Shown here: positions 26,371 through 35,895 of the stretch, piece after piece
How the letters are laid out: every line of letters starts with the position of its first letter
How positions within the stretch are numbered: the first letter of the stretch is position 1
Assembly: GCF_005503445.1 (NCBI RefSeq)
Contig: NZ_SCOH01000007.1
Span: 62,001 to 126,000, forward strand
Direction: 5' to 3'
DNA from: Chitinivorax sp. B
GTDB lineage: Bacteria > Pseudomonadota > Gammaproteobacteria > Burkholderiales > SCOH01
DNA length: 64,000 nucleotides
The notes under the pieces: generated by a model
What the model saw: the letters and a program-made list of their open reading frames with translations, nothing else
Database searches by the model: none
What the model was told of the DNA's origin: nothing
Program-made: the position numbers and the translations under genes

Positions 26371-26395
26371 CGCAGCCTTCGGGTTGCGTTTTTTT
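26371..26395 (+). terminator. Intrinsic terminator after the second binding protein
   Basis: CGCAGCC-TTCG-GGTTGCG (26371-26388) forms a 7-bp stem closed by a UUCG tetraloop, followed by seven Ts. It begins 23 bases after the stop codon at 26347. Confidence 0.9.
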
Positions 26396-26507
26396 ATGGG
26401 TGATGTGCTTTGGTGTGTCGATTGTCACAAATCACGGAGTTGTTCCGTCTTGTGGGGGTAAACCGAACAGGATAGGCCTGATCGGTCATTTTCAACAGGA
26501 ACAGAAC

Positions 26508-26963
26508 ATGCAAGCAACTCCCCGTATTGATTTCGCGACAATGGCCCCTCAAACCTACCGGATACTGATTCAGGCCAAGCATATGCTGGCTGAGTCGACA
26601 TTGGGCAAAGAACTGATCGATCTGGTCTATCTACGTATTTCACAGATCAACGGCTGCGCTTTTTGTGTTGATTTGCATGCACGTGATTTGTTGTCATTGG
26701 GGGAGCCGTTCCACCGCATCAACAATCTGATTACCTGGCGGGAAGTGGATTTCTACACCGAGCGTGAACGTGCGGCATTGGCTTGGGCCGAGGTACTGAC
26801 TCATATCACCCAGTTCCATGGTGGGGATGCTGAATTCGCACAACTCAGTGCTTACTTTACAGAAAAGGAAGTGGCGGAGCTTACGCTGGTAGTGGGGTTG
26901 ATGAATGGTTTGAACCGGTTGGGCATCAGCTCCCACATGCCAGTGATTGTGCCGGAGGAATAA
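26508..26963 (+). CDS. Carboxymuconolactone decarboxylase / AhpD-like protein
   Basis: A 151-residue protein of the AhpD-like fold. The start at 26508 is set by AGGA just upstream. The redox motif is NGCAFCVDLHARD (Cys-x2-Cys-x3-His), as in alkylhydroperoxidase-like members, which gives a thiol peroxidase-type activity in some relatives. The remainder is helical with the conserved ERAALAWAEVLT and LVVGLMNGLNRLGI segments. It is alone on the plus strand after a terminator. A role in peroxide defence is plausible but not shown. Confidence 0.88.
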   Translation: MQATPRIDFATMAPQTYRILIQAKHMLAESTLGKELIDLVYLRISQINGCAFCVDLHARDLLSLGEPFHRINNLITWREVDFYTERERAALAWAEVLTHITQFHGGDAEFAQLSAYFTEKEVAELTLVVGLMNGLNRLGISSHMPVIVPEE

Positions 26964-27005
26964 AGGTAGGCCACTCAACTGATCCAATCCATGGATGGTA
27001 AATTT

Positions 27006-27022
27006 GTTCAACACTGTTGAAC
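27006..27022. repeat. 17-bp palindrome between convergent genes
   Basis: GTTCAACA-c-TGTTGAAC is a perfect 8-bp inverted repeat with a one-base centre. It lies between the ends of two convergent genes, where neither promoter is expected. A one-base centre disfavours an RNA hairpin and favours a protein-binding DNA site. Confidence 0.5.
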
Positions 27023-27128
27023 GATTTGCTGAGATCACCAGCCATTGGGGATGGACTCGAAGCTGTGACAACTTGAAAAAATGGCCTCGATGTCCAGCCT
27101 GTTAGGCGGAATCGAGGCACGTTGTCGA

Positions 27129-27419
27129 TTACTTGAAAAATCCTCGTGTCTTCATCCGGTCACATGGATTACGACGCATCATCGGGCCGGGCCGATTCTG
27201 CTCCTTGGCGCGATCACTCATCTGCTTATGGTGCTCTTCCATATAGGACTTACATTCGTCGTAGGTTTTGAATGACCGCATTTTGTCATGATGAGTGGTA
27301 CGTTCTTCCGGTGTCATCATGCCCCAACTGGGACTCAATTCCTTATCCCGCGGCATTTTCGGTTCAGCCGACAAAGCCGATGTGGCAAACAAGCATAGTA
27401 GTAGACCTGCAGTTTTCAT
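27129..27419 (-). CDS. Small secreted protein of unknown function
   Basis: A 96-residue protein with a clear signal peptide (residues 1-17, MKTAGLLLCLFATSALSA) and AGGAG before the ATG. The mature part is basic and Met/His-rich (GMMTPEERTTHHDKM, YMEEHHKQM), with two Cys. The spacing and His/Met content resemble small periplasmic metal- or stress-related helical proteins, but I do not recognise a family. The gene runs towards pilR on the same strand; 107 bp separate it from pilR upstream of... the convergent 27527 boundary, so it is probably monocistronic. Confidence 0.65.
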   Translation of the reverse strand: MKTAGLLLCLFATSALSAEPKMPRDKELSPSWGMMTPEERTTHHDKMRSFKTYDECKSYMEEHHKQMSDRAKEQNRPGPMMRRNPCDRMKTRGFFK

Positions 27420-27526
27420 CTTGAGCTCCTAAAGGAAGTGAATACGGCATGGTTCCAATTACCTCAACTACATTTTTATACACATACGGAAAAAGTATGG
27501 TTAGCGCATTGGCCATCTGCGACCTA

Positions 27527-28900
27527 TCAATTGATACCTAGTCGTTCCATCCGGTAACGCATGCTTCGGAAGGTGATACCCAGCGTCTTGGCTGCAGCGG
27601 TTCGGTTGAAACGTGTTTTCTCCAATGCTTCCAGAATGGCTTCCCGTTCGACACGGTCCAGATAATCCTGCAGGGGATACTTATCCCCGCTGCCCGCAAC
27701 AAATGTGTCATCGTCCCCCGATTGGGAGTCCGGCGTCAGCTGCAAGTCGCCTTCCTCGATGGTGTGGCCATTGGAGAGTGCCAATGCCCGTTCCAGAATA
27801 TTCTCCAGTTCACGCACGTTACCCGGAAAGTTATAGTGCATCAGTGCCACTTGTGCGCCATTGCTTAACTGAGGAAGGGGCATGCCCAATTGCTCTGCGA
27901 CACGTCCCAGCACTGCCTTGGCAATGATCGGTACGTCATCACGCATTTCACGAAGTGGTGGCATGCGCAGCTCGATGACATTCAGGCGGTAATACAGGTC
28001 TTGCCGGAAACGGCCATCATCCACGCGTTGGGCCAAGCTTTGATGCGTGGCGCTGATGATGCGTACATCAATTGGCTCCTCTGCCGGGCTACCTAACTTG
28101 CGTACCTTCTTTTCCTGAATCACCCGCAACAGTTTGACCTGCATCATCAATGGCAGGTCGGCTACTTCGTCCAGAAAGAGGGTGCCACCTTGTGCAGCCT
28201 GGAAAAAGCCTTCACGTTCCTGGTCTGCCCCTGTGAACGCGCCTTTCTTGTAACCGAAGAATTCACTCTCCATCAGGTTTTCCGGAATGGCGCCACAGTT
28301 CACAGCGATGAAGGGTTTGGCGGCACGCTGGCTTTTCTCGTGGATCATGCGTGCGGCACGTTCCTTACCTGAACCCGATTCACCACTGATGTAAACCGGC
28401 GCATTGGAACGGGCTAATTTGTCGATCATATCCCGGACATTCTGCAGCGCTTGTGAGTTACCCAGAAAGCGGCTGGATGCATCACCTGACCGACCACTTG
28501 TCTGCGGGGCCGCCTGATCCAGATTCAGCGCGGACTTGATCAGTGTACGTAGTTGATCCAGTGCGATCGGCTTGGACAGATAATCGAACGCCCCGGCTTT
28601 CAGTGCTTGAATGGCATTTTCGGTTGAACCATAGGCAGTGATGACGGCGATTGGAATATCCAGATTCTGGCTTTGGATATGTTTGACCACCTGCAGCCCT
28701 TCGCCATCAGGTAGGCGCATATCGGTCAGACACAGGTCAAATTGGCCTTTGCTCAACTGTGCCAGTGCTTCCTTCACAGTGCCGACGGGTGTCACTTCCA
28801 ATCCCATCCGCAAAAGTGTCAGTTCCAGCAGTTCCCGGATATCCGGTTCGTCGTCGATGACCAATACATGGCGGGTGCTGCCCGCGTCGCGTTTACTCAT
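27527..28900 (-). CDS. pilR: Sigma-54-dependent response regulator PilR
   Basis: A 457-residue NtrC-family activator. Residues 1-125 are a receiver (acidic pair in VLVIDDEPD, phospho-acceptor Asp60 in LCLTDMRLPDG, Lys in YLSKP). Residues about 145-375 are the AAA+ domain with GESGSGKERAARMIH (Walker A), GAFTGADQ (sigma-54 contact) and LFLDEVADLP (Walker B). A Fis-type HTH closes it (NRTAAAKTLGITFRSMRYR), typical of PilR. The ATG at 28900 overlaps the pilS stop (ATGA). PilR activates the sigma-54 promoter of the type IV pilin gene, which lies outside the window. Confidence 0.92.
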   Translation of the reverse strand: MSKRDAGSTRHVLVIDDEPDIRELLELTLLRMGLEVTPVGTVKEALAQLSKGQFDLCLTDMRLPDGEGLQVVKHIQSQNLDIPIAVITAYGSTENAIQALKAGAFDYLSKPIALDQLRTLIKSALNLDQAAPQTSGRSGDASSRFLGNSQALQNVRDMIDKLARSNAPVYISGESGSGKERAARMIHEKSQRAAKPFIAVNCGAIPENLMESEFFGYKKGAFTGADQEREGFFQAAQGGTLFLDEVADLPLMMQVKLLRVIQEKKVRKLGSPAEEPIDVRIISATHQSLAQRVDDGRFRQDLYYRLNVIELRMPPLREMRDDVPIIAKAVLGRVAEQLGMPLPQLSNGAQVALMHYNFPGNVRELENILERALALSNGHTIEEGDLQLTPDSQSGDDDTFVAGSGDKYPLQDYLDRVEREAILEALEKTRFNRTAAAKTLGITFRSMRYRMERLGIN

Positions 28901-30495
28901 TGCCATATCCTGCAAGTCAAACGGAATGTCGCCCCATGACTGGAGTCGACATAATCCAGCATGGCATGGTTGGCTGCCGCCACTTCACGGGCAATATACA
29001 GACCTAACCCACTGCCATGACTATCGTCGGTGGTAAAAAAAGGCTCGAAAAGCTGGGTGCGATGATCTGGCTTTACGCCTGGACCATCATCGCATACGTC
29101 AATCCAGGCTTGGTGCCCATCATGTTTTGCAATAATTTGGATGCTGCCGGTTTCCTGGCGGCAGTACCGCCAGGCATTTCGGGTCAGGTTCCACAAAATC
29201 TGGTGAAGATGATTGCGATCGAAACCGACCACCAAGTCTGAAGCGGCTTGCATATTGATACTGCCTGATGGCATGTGCTCGGCCTGGGTCAGTTCCTCTA
29301 TGAAGGTGGTCAGAAAGGTCGCGATTTTGATTTGTTCCGGTTGGGCGCGATCACGCCGATTTAGTTGCAGGATATCCTGTACCATGCCGTCCAGCCGGCG
29401 CGTATTGTCACGGATGATACGGGTCAGCTTTTGTGTCAGTGGATCGCTTTTGTCCTCAGCCAACAGATCGGCAGCGTGGCCAATTGATGAAAGCGGGTTT
29501 CGGATTTCATGTGCGATGTTGGCTGTCAGGCGGCCGAGTGCCGCAAGCTTCATTTGCTGTGCCAGCGCTTGCTGGCGATGGACATCTTCCAGAAAGATGA
29601 CAGCTCCCGCGGCACGATTTGCGGCAATCGGTACGAAACGCGGGTGAATCTGCTTACCGACACCGGTCTTCAGTACCAAATCTCCCTGAGTGTGGCCCTC
29701 CTGCCAGCTGTTAGCGGCCAGGGCAAGCTCAGGCAGGTAATCGCCCAAGGTCAGTCGCTCCCGAAAAGGCGGTGGCCCCAGCAAGCGATCAGCTTGCTGA
29801 TTTCGGCTGCGGATGATGCCTTTCTCATCGATGACAATCACACCATCAGGCATGTCCTGAATCACCAGTTGATTGATTTGTGCCAGATTAGCCAAATCAA
29901 TGCCACGCTGCAGTGCGACCTTTTCACTTTCCGTTGCATATTGAGCCAAGCGATAACCTAGCCAGGCCGTGGCAAAGTAACCGATGCTCAACAATACAGG
30001 CTGACTGAAGTCGGTGGCGCCGTTGTCACGGCCCAGTAGCCTGAGCGACTGTTCCAGCAATACCCCGATGCACGCAATTGATGCATGAAACAGGGTCATC
30101 TTGCCACGGCTGATCAACCCGGCCGCAGCAAGATACGGCATCAGCAACAAGCCCAACCCGCTACGTATGCCACCATTCAAATGCATCAACGTGACCATGA
30201 TCACAATATCCACCGACACTTGTAGCGATAGCTGAAGATTGAAGACCGGCCATCGTGCACGAATGGTGCCAAAAGAGGTCAGGCTGAACAACCAGTAGCC
30301 GGACACAATGGGAATCAGCGAAATGGGTTGCAATTCCAGATCCGGATCGCCCTTCAATTGAAAGGATAGTGCGGCAATCATCAGAATGCTGGCGACCACC
30401 ATGCGGTAGACATTGAAAAACAACAGGGAACGCCAGAATGCAGCGGGGTAATGCTGGTTGGCACCGCGTGTATAGGAATAGGGCAACAGTCGCAT
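28897..30495 (-). CDS. pilS: Sensor histidine kinase PilS
   Basis: A 532-residue kinase. Six hydrophobic segments occupy residues about 25-200, a PAS domain with VIQDMPDGVIVIDEKG follows (about 215-320), then HisKA with LTANIAHEIRNPLSS (phospho-acceptor His) and HATPase with NLTRNAWRY and DDGPGVKP. This topology and the overlapping pilR downstream identify it as PilS, which controls type IV pilin expression in response to pilin levels in the membrane. The start at 30495 gives a short cytosolic N-terminus before the first helix. Confidence 0.92.
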   Translation of the reverse strand: MRLLPYSYTRGANQHYPAAFWRSLLFFNVYRMVVASILMIAALSFQLKGDPDLELQPISLIPIVSGYWLFSLTSFGTIRARWPVFNLQLSLQVSVDIVIMVTLMHLNGGIRSGLGLLLMPYLAAAGLISRGKMTLFHASIACIGVLLEQSLRLLGRDNGATDFSQPVLLSIGYFATAWLGYRLAQYATESEKVALQRGIDLANLAQINQLVIQDMPDGVIVIDEKGIIRSRNQQADRLLGPPPFRERLTLGDYLPELALAANSWQEGHTQGDLVLKTGVGKQIHPRFVPIAANRAAGAVIFLEDVHRQQALAQQMKLAALGRLTANIAHEIRNPLSSIGHAADLLAEDKSDPLTQKLTRIIRDNTRRLDGMVQDILQLNRRDRAQPEQIKIATFLTTFIEELTQAEHMPSGSINMQAASDLVVGFDRNHLHQILWNLTRNAWRYCRQETGSIQIIAKHDGHQAWIDVCDDGPGVKPDHRTQLFEPFFTTDDSHGSGLGLYIAREVAAANHAMLDYVDSSHGATFRLTCRIWQ

Positions 30496-30708
30496 GAGGA
30501 AATCCGTCCAATCTCACATTTTAGGGCGAAATGGCGAGTTCTTGCTGGCAACCTGGATGCCAGCGGCTGCCGTTGATCATAAAGTCCTTGTCTGGCGCGG
30601 TTTTCGGACGGGTATTGGCGGCAATTGACAGTGGCTGCTACTTCCCGCACTGAATCAATCATGTAACAATCGACTCAAATACAAATGATTTTTCCTGCTG
30701 GAGCCGTC

Positions 30709-31980
30709 ATGGATATCAAACAATACATGCAGCAAGTCGGGGAAGCGGCCCGTGCCGCAGCCCGTGAGGTTGCCCGTGCCAATACCAACGTCAAGAACCA
30801 GGCTTTGCTGGCCATCGCTGATGCGCTGGAACGTGATGCCGGTAAGTTGGTTGCCGCCAACGAGCAAGATGTGGCTCGTGCCCGTGAGAATGGCCTGGAG
30901 CCTGCCATGCTGGATCGACTGACCTTGAATGCCAAAACGGTGGCCAGCATGGCTGAGGGCTTGCGGCAAGTGGCCGCGCTACCAGATCCAGTTGGGGAGG
31001 TGAGTGAGATGAGCTATCGCCCAAGCGGCATTCAACTGGGCAAAATGCGCGTTCCACTGGGTGTGATCGGTATCATTTACGAAGCACGCCCCAATGTCAC
31101 GGCCGATGCGGCCGCGTTATGCCTGAAAGCGGGGAACGCTGCCATTTTGCGTGGTGGGTCTGAGGCGATCGAATCCAATCAGGCGATTGCTGCGTGCGTA
31201 CGTGAAGGGTTGGCAGTTGCCGGGTTGCCACAAGCGGCAGTGCAGGTGATTGAAACGACAGACCGCGCGGCAGTAGGCGAGTTGATCACCATGCGGCAGT
31301 ATGTGGATGTGATTGTGCCACGTGGGGGCAAGGGCCTGATCGAGCGTATCTCGAATGATGCCCGTGTGCCGGTGATCAAGCATCTGGATGGTATATGCCA
31401 TGTTTACATCGACGATAAGGCTGATCTGGATAAGGCTGTGCGTATTGCAGACAATGCCAAGACGCATCGTTATGGCACCTGTAACACCATGGAGACATTA
31501 TTGGTCGCCGAAATCATTGCAGCAGAGGTCATGTCGCAGCTGGGCCGTATCTATGCGGACAAAAATGTGGAAATGCGCTGTTGTCCCAAGACTCGTAACC
31601 TGATGCAGCAACTGGGTTTTGGTTGGCTCAAGGCGGCGACAGAAGAGGACTGGCATACTGAATACCTGGCACCGATCCTGTCGATTCGGCTGGTTGCAGG
31701 GTTGGACGAAGCGATTGACCACATCAACAGCTACGGTTCGCAGCATACGGATAGCATCATCACGGAAGACTATGGTCGTGCCCGTCGTTTTCTGCGTGAG
31801 GTGGATTCGGCATCGGTCATTGTCAATGCGTCCACTCGCTTTGCCGATGGCTTTGAGTATGGTTTGGGGGCAGAGATTGGTATCTCCACTGATAAAATCC
31901 ACGCTCGCGGTCCGGTGGGGCTGCATGGGTTGACCAGTCAGAAATGGATTGTGCTGGGAGATGGGCAGATACGTAGTTGA
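30709..31980 (+). CDS. proA: Glutamate-5-semialdehyde dehydrogenase (gamma-glutamyl phosphate reductase)
   Basis: A 423-residue enzyme reducing gamma-glutamyl phosphate with NADPH, the second step of proline synthesis. CTGGAG precedes the ATG at 30709. Family motifs are plentiful: [31 protein letters not shown], the active-site cysteine in [13 protein letters not shown], and [21 protein letters not shown] near the C-terminus. Its partner proB is not in the window. It is divergent from pilSR (213 bp between) and followed by a GC-rich hairpin. Confidence 0.97.
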   Translation: MDIKQYMQQVGEAARAAAREVARANTNVKNQALLAIADALERDAGKLVAANEQDVARARENGLEPAMLDRLTLNAKTVASMAEGLRQVAALPDPVGEVSEMSYRPSGIQLGKMRVPLGVIGIIYEARPNVTADAAALCLKAGNAAILRGGSEAIESNQAIAACVREGLAVAGLPQAAVQVIETTDRAAVGELITMRQYVDVIVPRGGKGLIERISNDARVPVIKHLDGICHVYIDDKADLDKAVRIADNAKTHRYGTCNTMETLLVAEIIAAEVMSQLGRIYADKNVEMRCCPKTRNLMQQLGFGWLKAATEEDWHTEYLAPILSIRLVAGLDEAIDHINSYGSQHTDSIITEDYGRARRFLREVDSASVIVNASTRFADGFEYGLGAEIGISTDKIHARGPVGLHGLTSQKWIVLGDGQIRS

Positions 31981-32005
31981 TCAGATCATTTTCAGGTAAC
32001 AAGCA

Positions 32006-32035
32006 AGGGGCGCCCAGTTTGGATTGGTCGCCCCT
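32006..32035 (+). terminator. Probable terminator after proA
   Basis: AGGGGCG (32006-32012) pairs with CGCCCCT (32029-32035) around a 16-base loop, 26 bases after the proA stop, followed by the moderately T-rich ATTTATTG. Confidence 0.55.
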
Positions 32036-32100
32036 ATTTATTGATATCGTCTTTTTGCATTGACGAATGAATACCATCATTCCAGTGAATCGGGGATTGA

Positions 32101-32137
32101 TTTGGTATATTTACCAAAATTTGGTATATTCACCAAA
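32101..32137. promoter_or_regulatory. Two tandem TetR-type operators
   Basis: Site 1 (32101-32118) is TTTGGTA-tatt-TACCAAA, a perfect 7-bp inverted repeat. Site 2 (32120-32137) has the same core with one changed base (TTTGGTATATTCACCAAA). Their centres are 19 bp apart, close to two helix turns, so two dimers could bind one face of the DNA. They lie 32-69 bases before the TetR start and contain TATATT stretches that could serve as -10 elements, so binding would block the exporter operon. Confidence 0.75.
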
Positions 32138-32169
32138 TAAATTGTTATTGCTGATGATTGGAGTACGCT

Positions 32170-32745
32170 ATGGGTGTCAAAGAGTCGCTTCTCGCTGCGG
32201 GTGTCATGCTGTTGCGTGAAAAAGGCTTCGCGGCCCTGACCCAACCACAAGTCGCTGCTGCAGCTGGGGTCAAGCAAAGTCACCTCACTTATTATTTCCC
32301 GACACGTAACGACCTGTTGCTGGCCATTGCCGAGCATACCGTTGACACCTTGCTGGCAGAGGCCGCGACCCATTTGGCTGCCTCGCCCAAAGGCCAAACA
32401 CTGACCGATATCATTATTCGTGTCATGCTGGAGGGCGTACCGCCCAGGGTTATTGTCGGGTTGATTGCTGCTTCCGATACTGATCCTGCCATTCGTCAAT
32501 CGCTGACCCGCTTGATCAACCAAGTGAGGATGGCCGTGCCTGCGATCTTGATGGCTGCAGGATTGCGTGTCACACCTGATGATGTCTTGATGTTTCATGC
32601 CACGTTGGTGGGTCTGGCCATCATGCATCAGGCGCGATTGAGCGACGAATCGGCTGCGGAAGTTCGCGTTGGCGTGACCGCATTGATTGAGCGTCTGAGT
32701 GTCAAGCCGCCATCGGTTCAAGCAAAGGACATTCCCCATGCGTAA
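32170..32745 (+). CDS. TetR family repressor of an efflux operon
   Basis: A 191-residue regulator. GGAG lies 6 bases before the ATG at 32170. The HTH (GFAALTQPQVAAAAGVKQSH, then LTYYFPTRNDLLLAI) occupies residues 20-60; the rest is the ligand-binding domain. Its stop codon overlaps the start of the HlyD gene by 8 bp, so it is the first gene of a four-gene exporter operon. Two operator-like palindromes directly upstream imply autorepression relieved by a ligand, perhaps the exported compound. The arrangement recalls the CecR (YbiH)-YbhGFSR system of enterics. Confidence 0.9.
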   Translation: MGVKESLLAAGVMLLREKGFAALTQPQVAAAAGVKQSHLTYYFPTRNDLLLAIAEHTVDTLLAEAATHLAASPKGQTLTDIIIRVMLEGVPPRVIVGLIAASDTDPAIRQSLTRLINQVRMAVPAILMAAGLRVTPDDVLMFHATLVGLAIMHQARLSDESAAEVRVGVTALIERLSVKPPSVQAKDIPHA

Positions 32746-33694
32746 TTGCCTTGCTTGGATACTGATGTCAGTGGGGCTGGTAGGTTGTGGTGAGCCGACG
32801 GTGCAAACCTGGCAGGGCTATGTCGAAGGCGAATATCTATACCTGTCTTCCCCGGTCAGTGGCTACCTTCAGGGGCTGAATACCTCACGTGGTGGCCGGG
32901 TTCAATCTGGACAGGTCTTGTTCAGCATTGCTGCCGAGCTGGAAACAGCTGGCCTGCAAGAAGCGCAGGCGCGTGAGCAGGCTGCACGGGCCAAGGTGGA
33001 TAACCTTAGAGCGCCACGCAGAGCGTCGGAGGTTGCTGCAGTGGCTGCGCAATTGAAAGCCGCAGAAGCGGCGTTGAAGTTATCGGAAAGCCAATTGAAG
33101 CAGCAGCAGGCGTTGGCTGTAGATGGATTTGTGTCTTCTGCACGGCTGGATGAGGCTCGTACCATACGGAATCGGGATGCAGCCCAGGTCGCATCAATGA
33201 GAGAGCAACTGACCAGTGCCCGCATCACGATTGGCCGTCAGGCCGAAGTCCGTAGCGCCGATGCGGAGGCGGCGGCGGCAGGTGCCTTGGTGGCACAACG
33301 ACGCTGGCAGGTTGATAAGAAGGCGGTGCTTGCCCCAACGGTTGGTGAGGTTGTGGAAACCTATTACCGTATAGGGGAATGGGTACCGGCTGGCCAACCC
33401 GTTGCAAGCATATTGCCGGATGATCACCGTAAAATCCGTTTCTACGTGCCGGAAACACAGCTGGCGCAACTTCGGCTTGGTCAAGGCATTACGGCGCACT
33501 GTGACGGATGTAAGACGCCCATTCAAGCCAAGATCACCTTTATCGCTGCACAGCCCGAATACACCCCACCTTTGATCTATAGCCGTGAGAACCGCGCCAA
33601 GCTGGTGTTTCGCGCAGAGGCACAACCTGCTCGTGAACTGGCTCGCCAATTACGGCCCGGTTTACCATTGGACATTCGTGCTCAGGAGCCCTGA
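32738..33694 (+). CDS. HlyD-family periplasmic adaptor lipoprotein
   Basis: A 318-residue membrane-fusion protein. The signal ends in a lipobox (SVGLVGCGEP), so it is lipid-anchored. GYLQGLNTSRGGRVQSGQVLF is cut by the lipoyl half-motif, a long coiled-coil hairpin spans about residues 60-165 (Ala/Gln/Glu-rich), then the second lipoyl half (APTVGEVVETYYRIGEWV) and a beta-barrel. It resembles E. coli YbhG. It links an inner-membrane exporter to an outer-membrane channel. It overlaps the TetR gene by 8 bp and ends 1 base before the ATPase start codon. Confidence 0.9.
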   Translation: MRNCLAWILMSVGLVGCGEPTVQTWQGYVEGEYLYLSSPVSGYLQGLNTSRGGRVQSGQVLFSIAAELETAGLQEAQAREQAARAKVDNLRAPRRASEVAAVAAQLKAAEAALKLSESQLKQQQALAVDGFVSSARLDEARTIRNRDAAQVASMREQLTSARITIGRQAEVRSADAEAAAAGALVAQRRWQVDKKAVLAPTVGEVVETYYRIGEWVPAGQPVASILPDDHRKIRFYVPETQLAQLRLGQGITAHCDGCKTPIQAKITFIAAQPEYTPPLIYSRENRAKLVFRAEAQPARELARQLRPGLPLDIRAQEP

Positions 33695-33695
33695 C

Positions 33696-34619
33696 ATGGC
33701 GCTCACTATTGATGTGCAGGGCTTAAACAAGCATTTTGGCGACAAACATGTGGTACGCGATCTGTCGCTGCAAGTGGCTGAAGGGGAGATCTTTGGGTTC
33801 CTGGGCCCCAATGGTAGTGGCAAGACGACCTCCATTCGCATGCTATGTGGTTTGTTGACGCCTGACAGAGGTCAAGGTGTGTGCCTGGGATACGACGTGC
33901 TCAGGCAAAGTGCGGAAATCAAACGCCATGTCGGATACATGACACAAAGGTTTTCGCTATGGGAGGACCTCACCATTGCAGAAAACCTGGATTTTGTGGC
34001 GCGAATGTTTGGCATGCCGGATCGGCGCATGGCAGTTGATCAAGCTTTGAGTGAGCTGGGTTTGGGCGGGCGTCGCAATCAACTGGCGGGCACCTTGTCC
34101 GGTGGCTGGAAACAGCGCTTGTCGCTGGCAGCCTGTTTGTTACATCGGCCCAAATTGCTGTTGCTGGATGAGCCAACCGCTGGCGTGGACCCAAAAGCAC
34201 GCCGCGACTTCTGGGAAGAGATTCATCGCCTTTCCACCAGTGGCATCACCATTCTGGTATCTACTCACTATATGGATGAAGCGGAGCGATGTCATCGATT
34301 GGCTTATCTGGCGTATGGCAGCCTGCTGGCATCGGGCACCGCGGCTGAGGTCGTTGCGTCACAGCACTTGGTGACCTGGGCGGTGACTGGGGCACATGAA
34401 AACGGGTTGTCCGCTGCCTTGGCTGCCTTGCCAGGAGTGGAGCAAGTGGCAACATTCGGCTTGGTTCAGCATGTCAGCGGGCAAGATGAGGAATTGCTTG
34501 GTCAGTACTTGACAGCATTTGGCCAGGACCATGGCTTGACGATTACGCGAGTGGCCCCGTCGCTGGAAGATGCTTTCATTCATCTCATGCGTGATACACG
34601 CGATCAATTCCAGGGGTAG
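33696..34619 (+). CDS. ABC transporter ATP-binding protein (export type)
   Basis: A 307-residue ATPase. Walker A is GFLGPNGSGKTTS, the Q-loop YMTQRFSLWEDLT, the signature LSGGWKQRLSLAA, Walker B LLLLDEPTAG and the switch STHYMDEAERC. The C-terminal 80 residues are an extra regulatory region. It is the single-domain counterpart of one half of enteric YbhF. It begins one base after the adaptor stop codon and is followed after 6 bp by the permease gene, so the three products form one pump. Confidence 0.95.
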   Translation: MALTIDVQGLNKHFGDKHVVRDLSLQVAEGEIFGFLGPNGSGKTTSIRMLCGLLTPDRGQGVCLGYDVLRQSAEIKRHVGYMTQRFSLWEDLTIAENLDFVARMFGMPDRRMAVDQALSELGLGGRRNQLAGTLSGGWKQRLSLAACLLHRPKLLLLDEPTAGVDPKARRDFWEEIHRLSTSGITILVSTHYMDEAERCHRLAYLAYGSLLASGTAAEVVASQHLVTWAVTGAHENGLSAALAALPGVEQVATFGLVQHVSGQDEELLGQYLTAFGQDHGLTITRVAPSLEDAFIHLMRDTRDQFQG

Positions 34620-34625
34620 ACCTTC

Positions 34626-35759
34626 ATGATTGCTCTTCGCCACATGGCTTGGCACCGCTGGTTGGGTATCGTGATCAAGGAATTCATCCAGATAAAACGG
34701 GATCGACTGACATTTGGCATGATTGTTGGTATCCCGATGGTGCAAGTGCTGTTGTTTGGTTTCGCCATCAACAATGATCCCAAGCATTTGCCAACAGTAG
34801 TCGTGATGGCGGAGGCCAGTCCGTTTGCCCGCTCATACCTGGCAGCCATGCAGAATAGCGACTATTTCAGGGTGATCGATACCGTGGCCAATGAACAGGA
34901 AGCGGATCACCTTCTGAAGCGGGGCGATGTACAGTTCGTGGTGACTTTTCCGAATGGCTTCCAGCGTGCATTGGTACGTGGTGAACGTCCGGTGATTCTG
35001 GTGGAGGCGGATGCTACTGACCCGGTTGCAGCCAATGGCGCGCTGGCGGTACTAGGGCAATTGGGCAGTGATGTATTTACACCAGATCTGCCGGGGTATC
35101 GGCAACCGGTCAAACCGATGATCGATGTTCGGGTTCACCGTCACTACAACCCAGAAGGTGTGACTGCCTATAACATCGTACCAGGCCTGATCGGGGTGAT
35201 TCTGACCATGACCATGGTGCTGATGACTGGCTTGGCAATGACCCGTGAGCGTGAACGTGGTACTTTCGAAAACCTGTTGGCGACCCCTGCAACACCGATG
35301 GAAGTGATGACTGGGAAGATCGTGCCTTACATTCTGATCGGGTTGACCCAGGTTACCCTGATCTTGCTGGCCGCGCGTTGGGTGTTCAACGTACCTATGC
35401 TGGGAAGCTTGCTGCTGTTGTATGGTGTCGTGTTGCTGTTTATTTGCGCCAATCTGACGCTGGGCATCACGTTCAGCTCGGTTGCACGCAATCAGCTGCA
35501 GGCCATGCAGATGACGTTCTTCTTCTTTCTGCCGTCAATTTTGTTGTCCGGCTTCATGTTTCCGTTCCGGGGGATGCCGGATTGGGCGCAGATGATAGGC
35601 AGCTGTCTGCCATTGACACATTTTCTGATCCTGGTGCGCGGTATTCTGCTGAAGGGTAATGACCTGCCACTACTCTATGACCATATCTGGCCGATTCTGG
35701 TGTTTATGGCAGTGGTGCTGGGGGTGGGGCTGAAGACTTTCCGCAAGACGCTTGATTAG
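34626..35759 (+). CDS. ABC-2 type export permease (YhhJ/YbhR-like)
   Basis: A 377-residue inner-membrane permease. One helix near residues 30-50 (FGMIVGIPMVQVLLFGFAIN), a large periplasmic domain (about 50-175), then five helices to the C-terminus, including ATPATPMEVMTGKIVPYILIG-like coupling sequence split here as LLATPATPMEVMTGK and IVPYILIGLTQVTLI. This is the usual YhhJ/YbhS/YbhR build. Only one permease gene is present, so it should act as a homodimer, in contrast to the YbhS-YbhR pair of enterics. Substrate unknown; drug or lipid export is likely. Confidence 0.92.
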   Translation: MIALRHMAWHRWLGIVIKEFIQIKRDRLTFGMIVGIPMVQVLLFGFAINNDPKHLPTVVVMAEASPFARSYLAAMQNSDYFRVIDTVANEQEADHLLKRGDVQFVVTFPNGFQRALVRGERPVILVEADATDPVAANGALAVLGQLGSDVFTPDLPGYRQPVKPMIDVRVHRHYNPEGVTAYNIVPGLIGVILTMTMVLMTGLAMTRERERGTFENLLATPATPMEVMTGKIVPYILIGLTQVTLILLAARWVFNVPMLGSLLLLYGVVLLFICANLTLGITFSSVARNQLQAMQMTFFFFLPSILLSGFMFPFRGMPDWAQMIGSCLPLTHFLILVRGILLKGNDLPLLYDHIWPILVFMAVVLGVGLKTFRKTLD

Positions 35760-35895
35760 CCATGTTGCGAATGCTCGCTGGTGGTGTTGCCTTCTATTGG
35801 CACCGCCATCCATAGCGAGGTGATGTGCCGTGTTTACCGAAGGCGATGTAAATAACGATGTTAATATGTCTGACAAAGCCCCCTGAGAGGATGCC

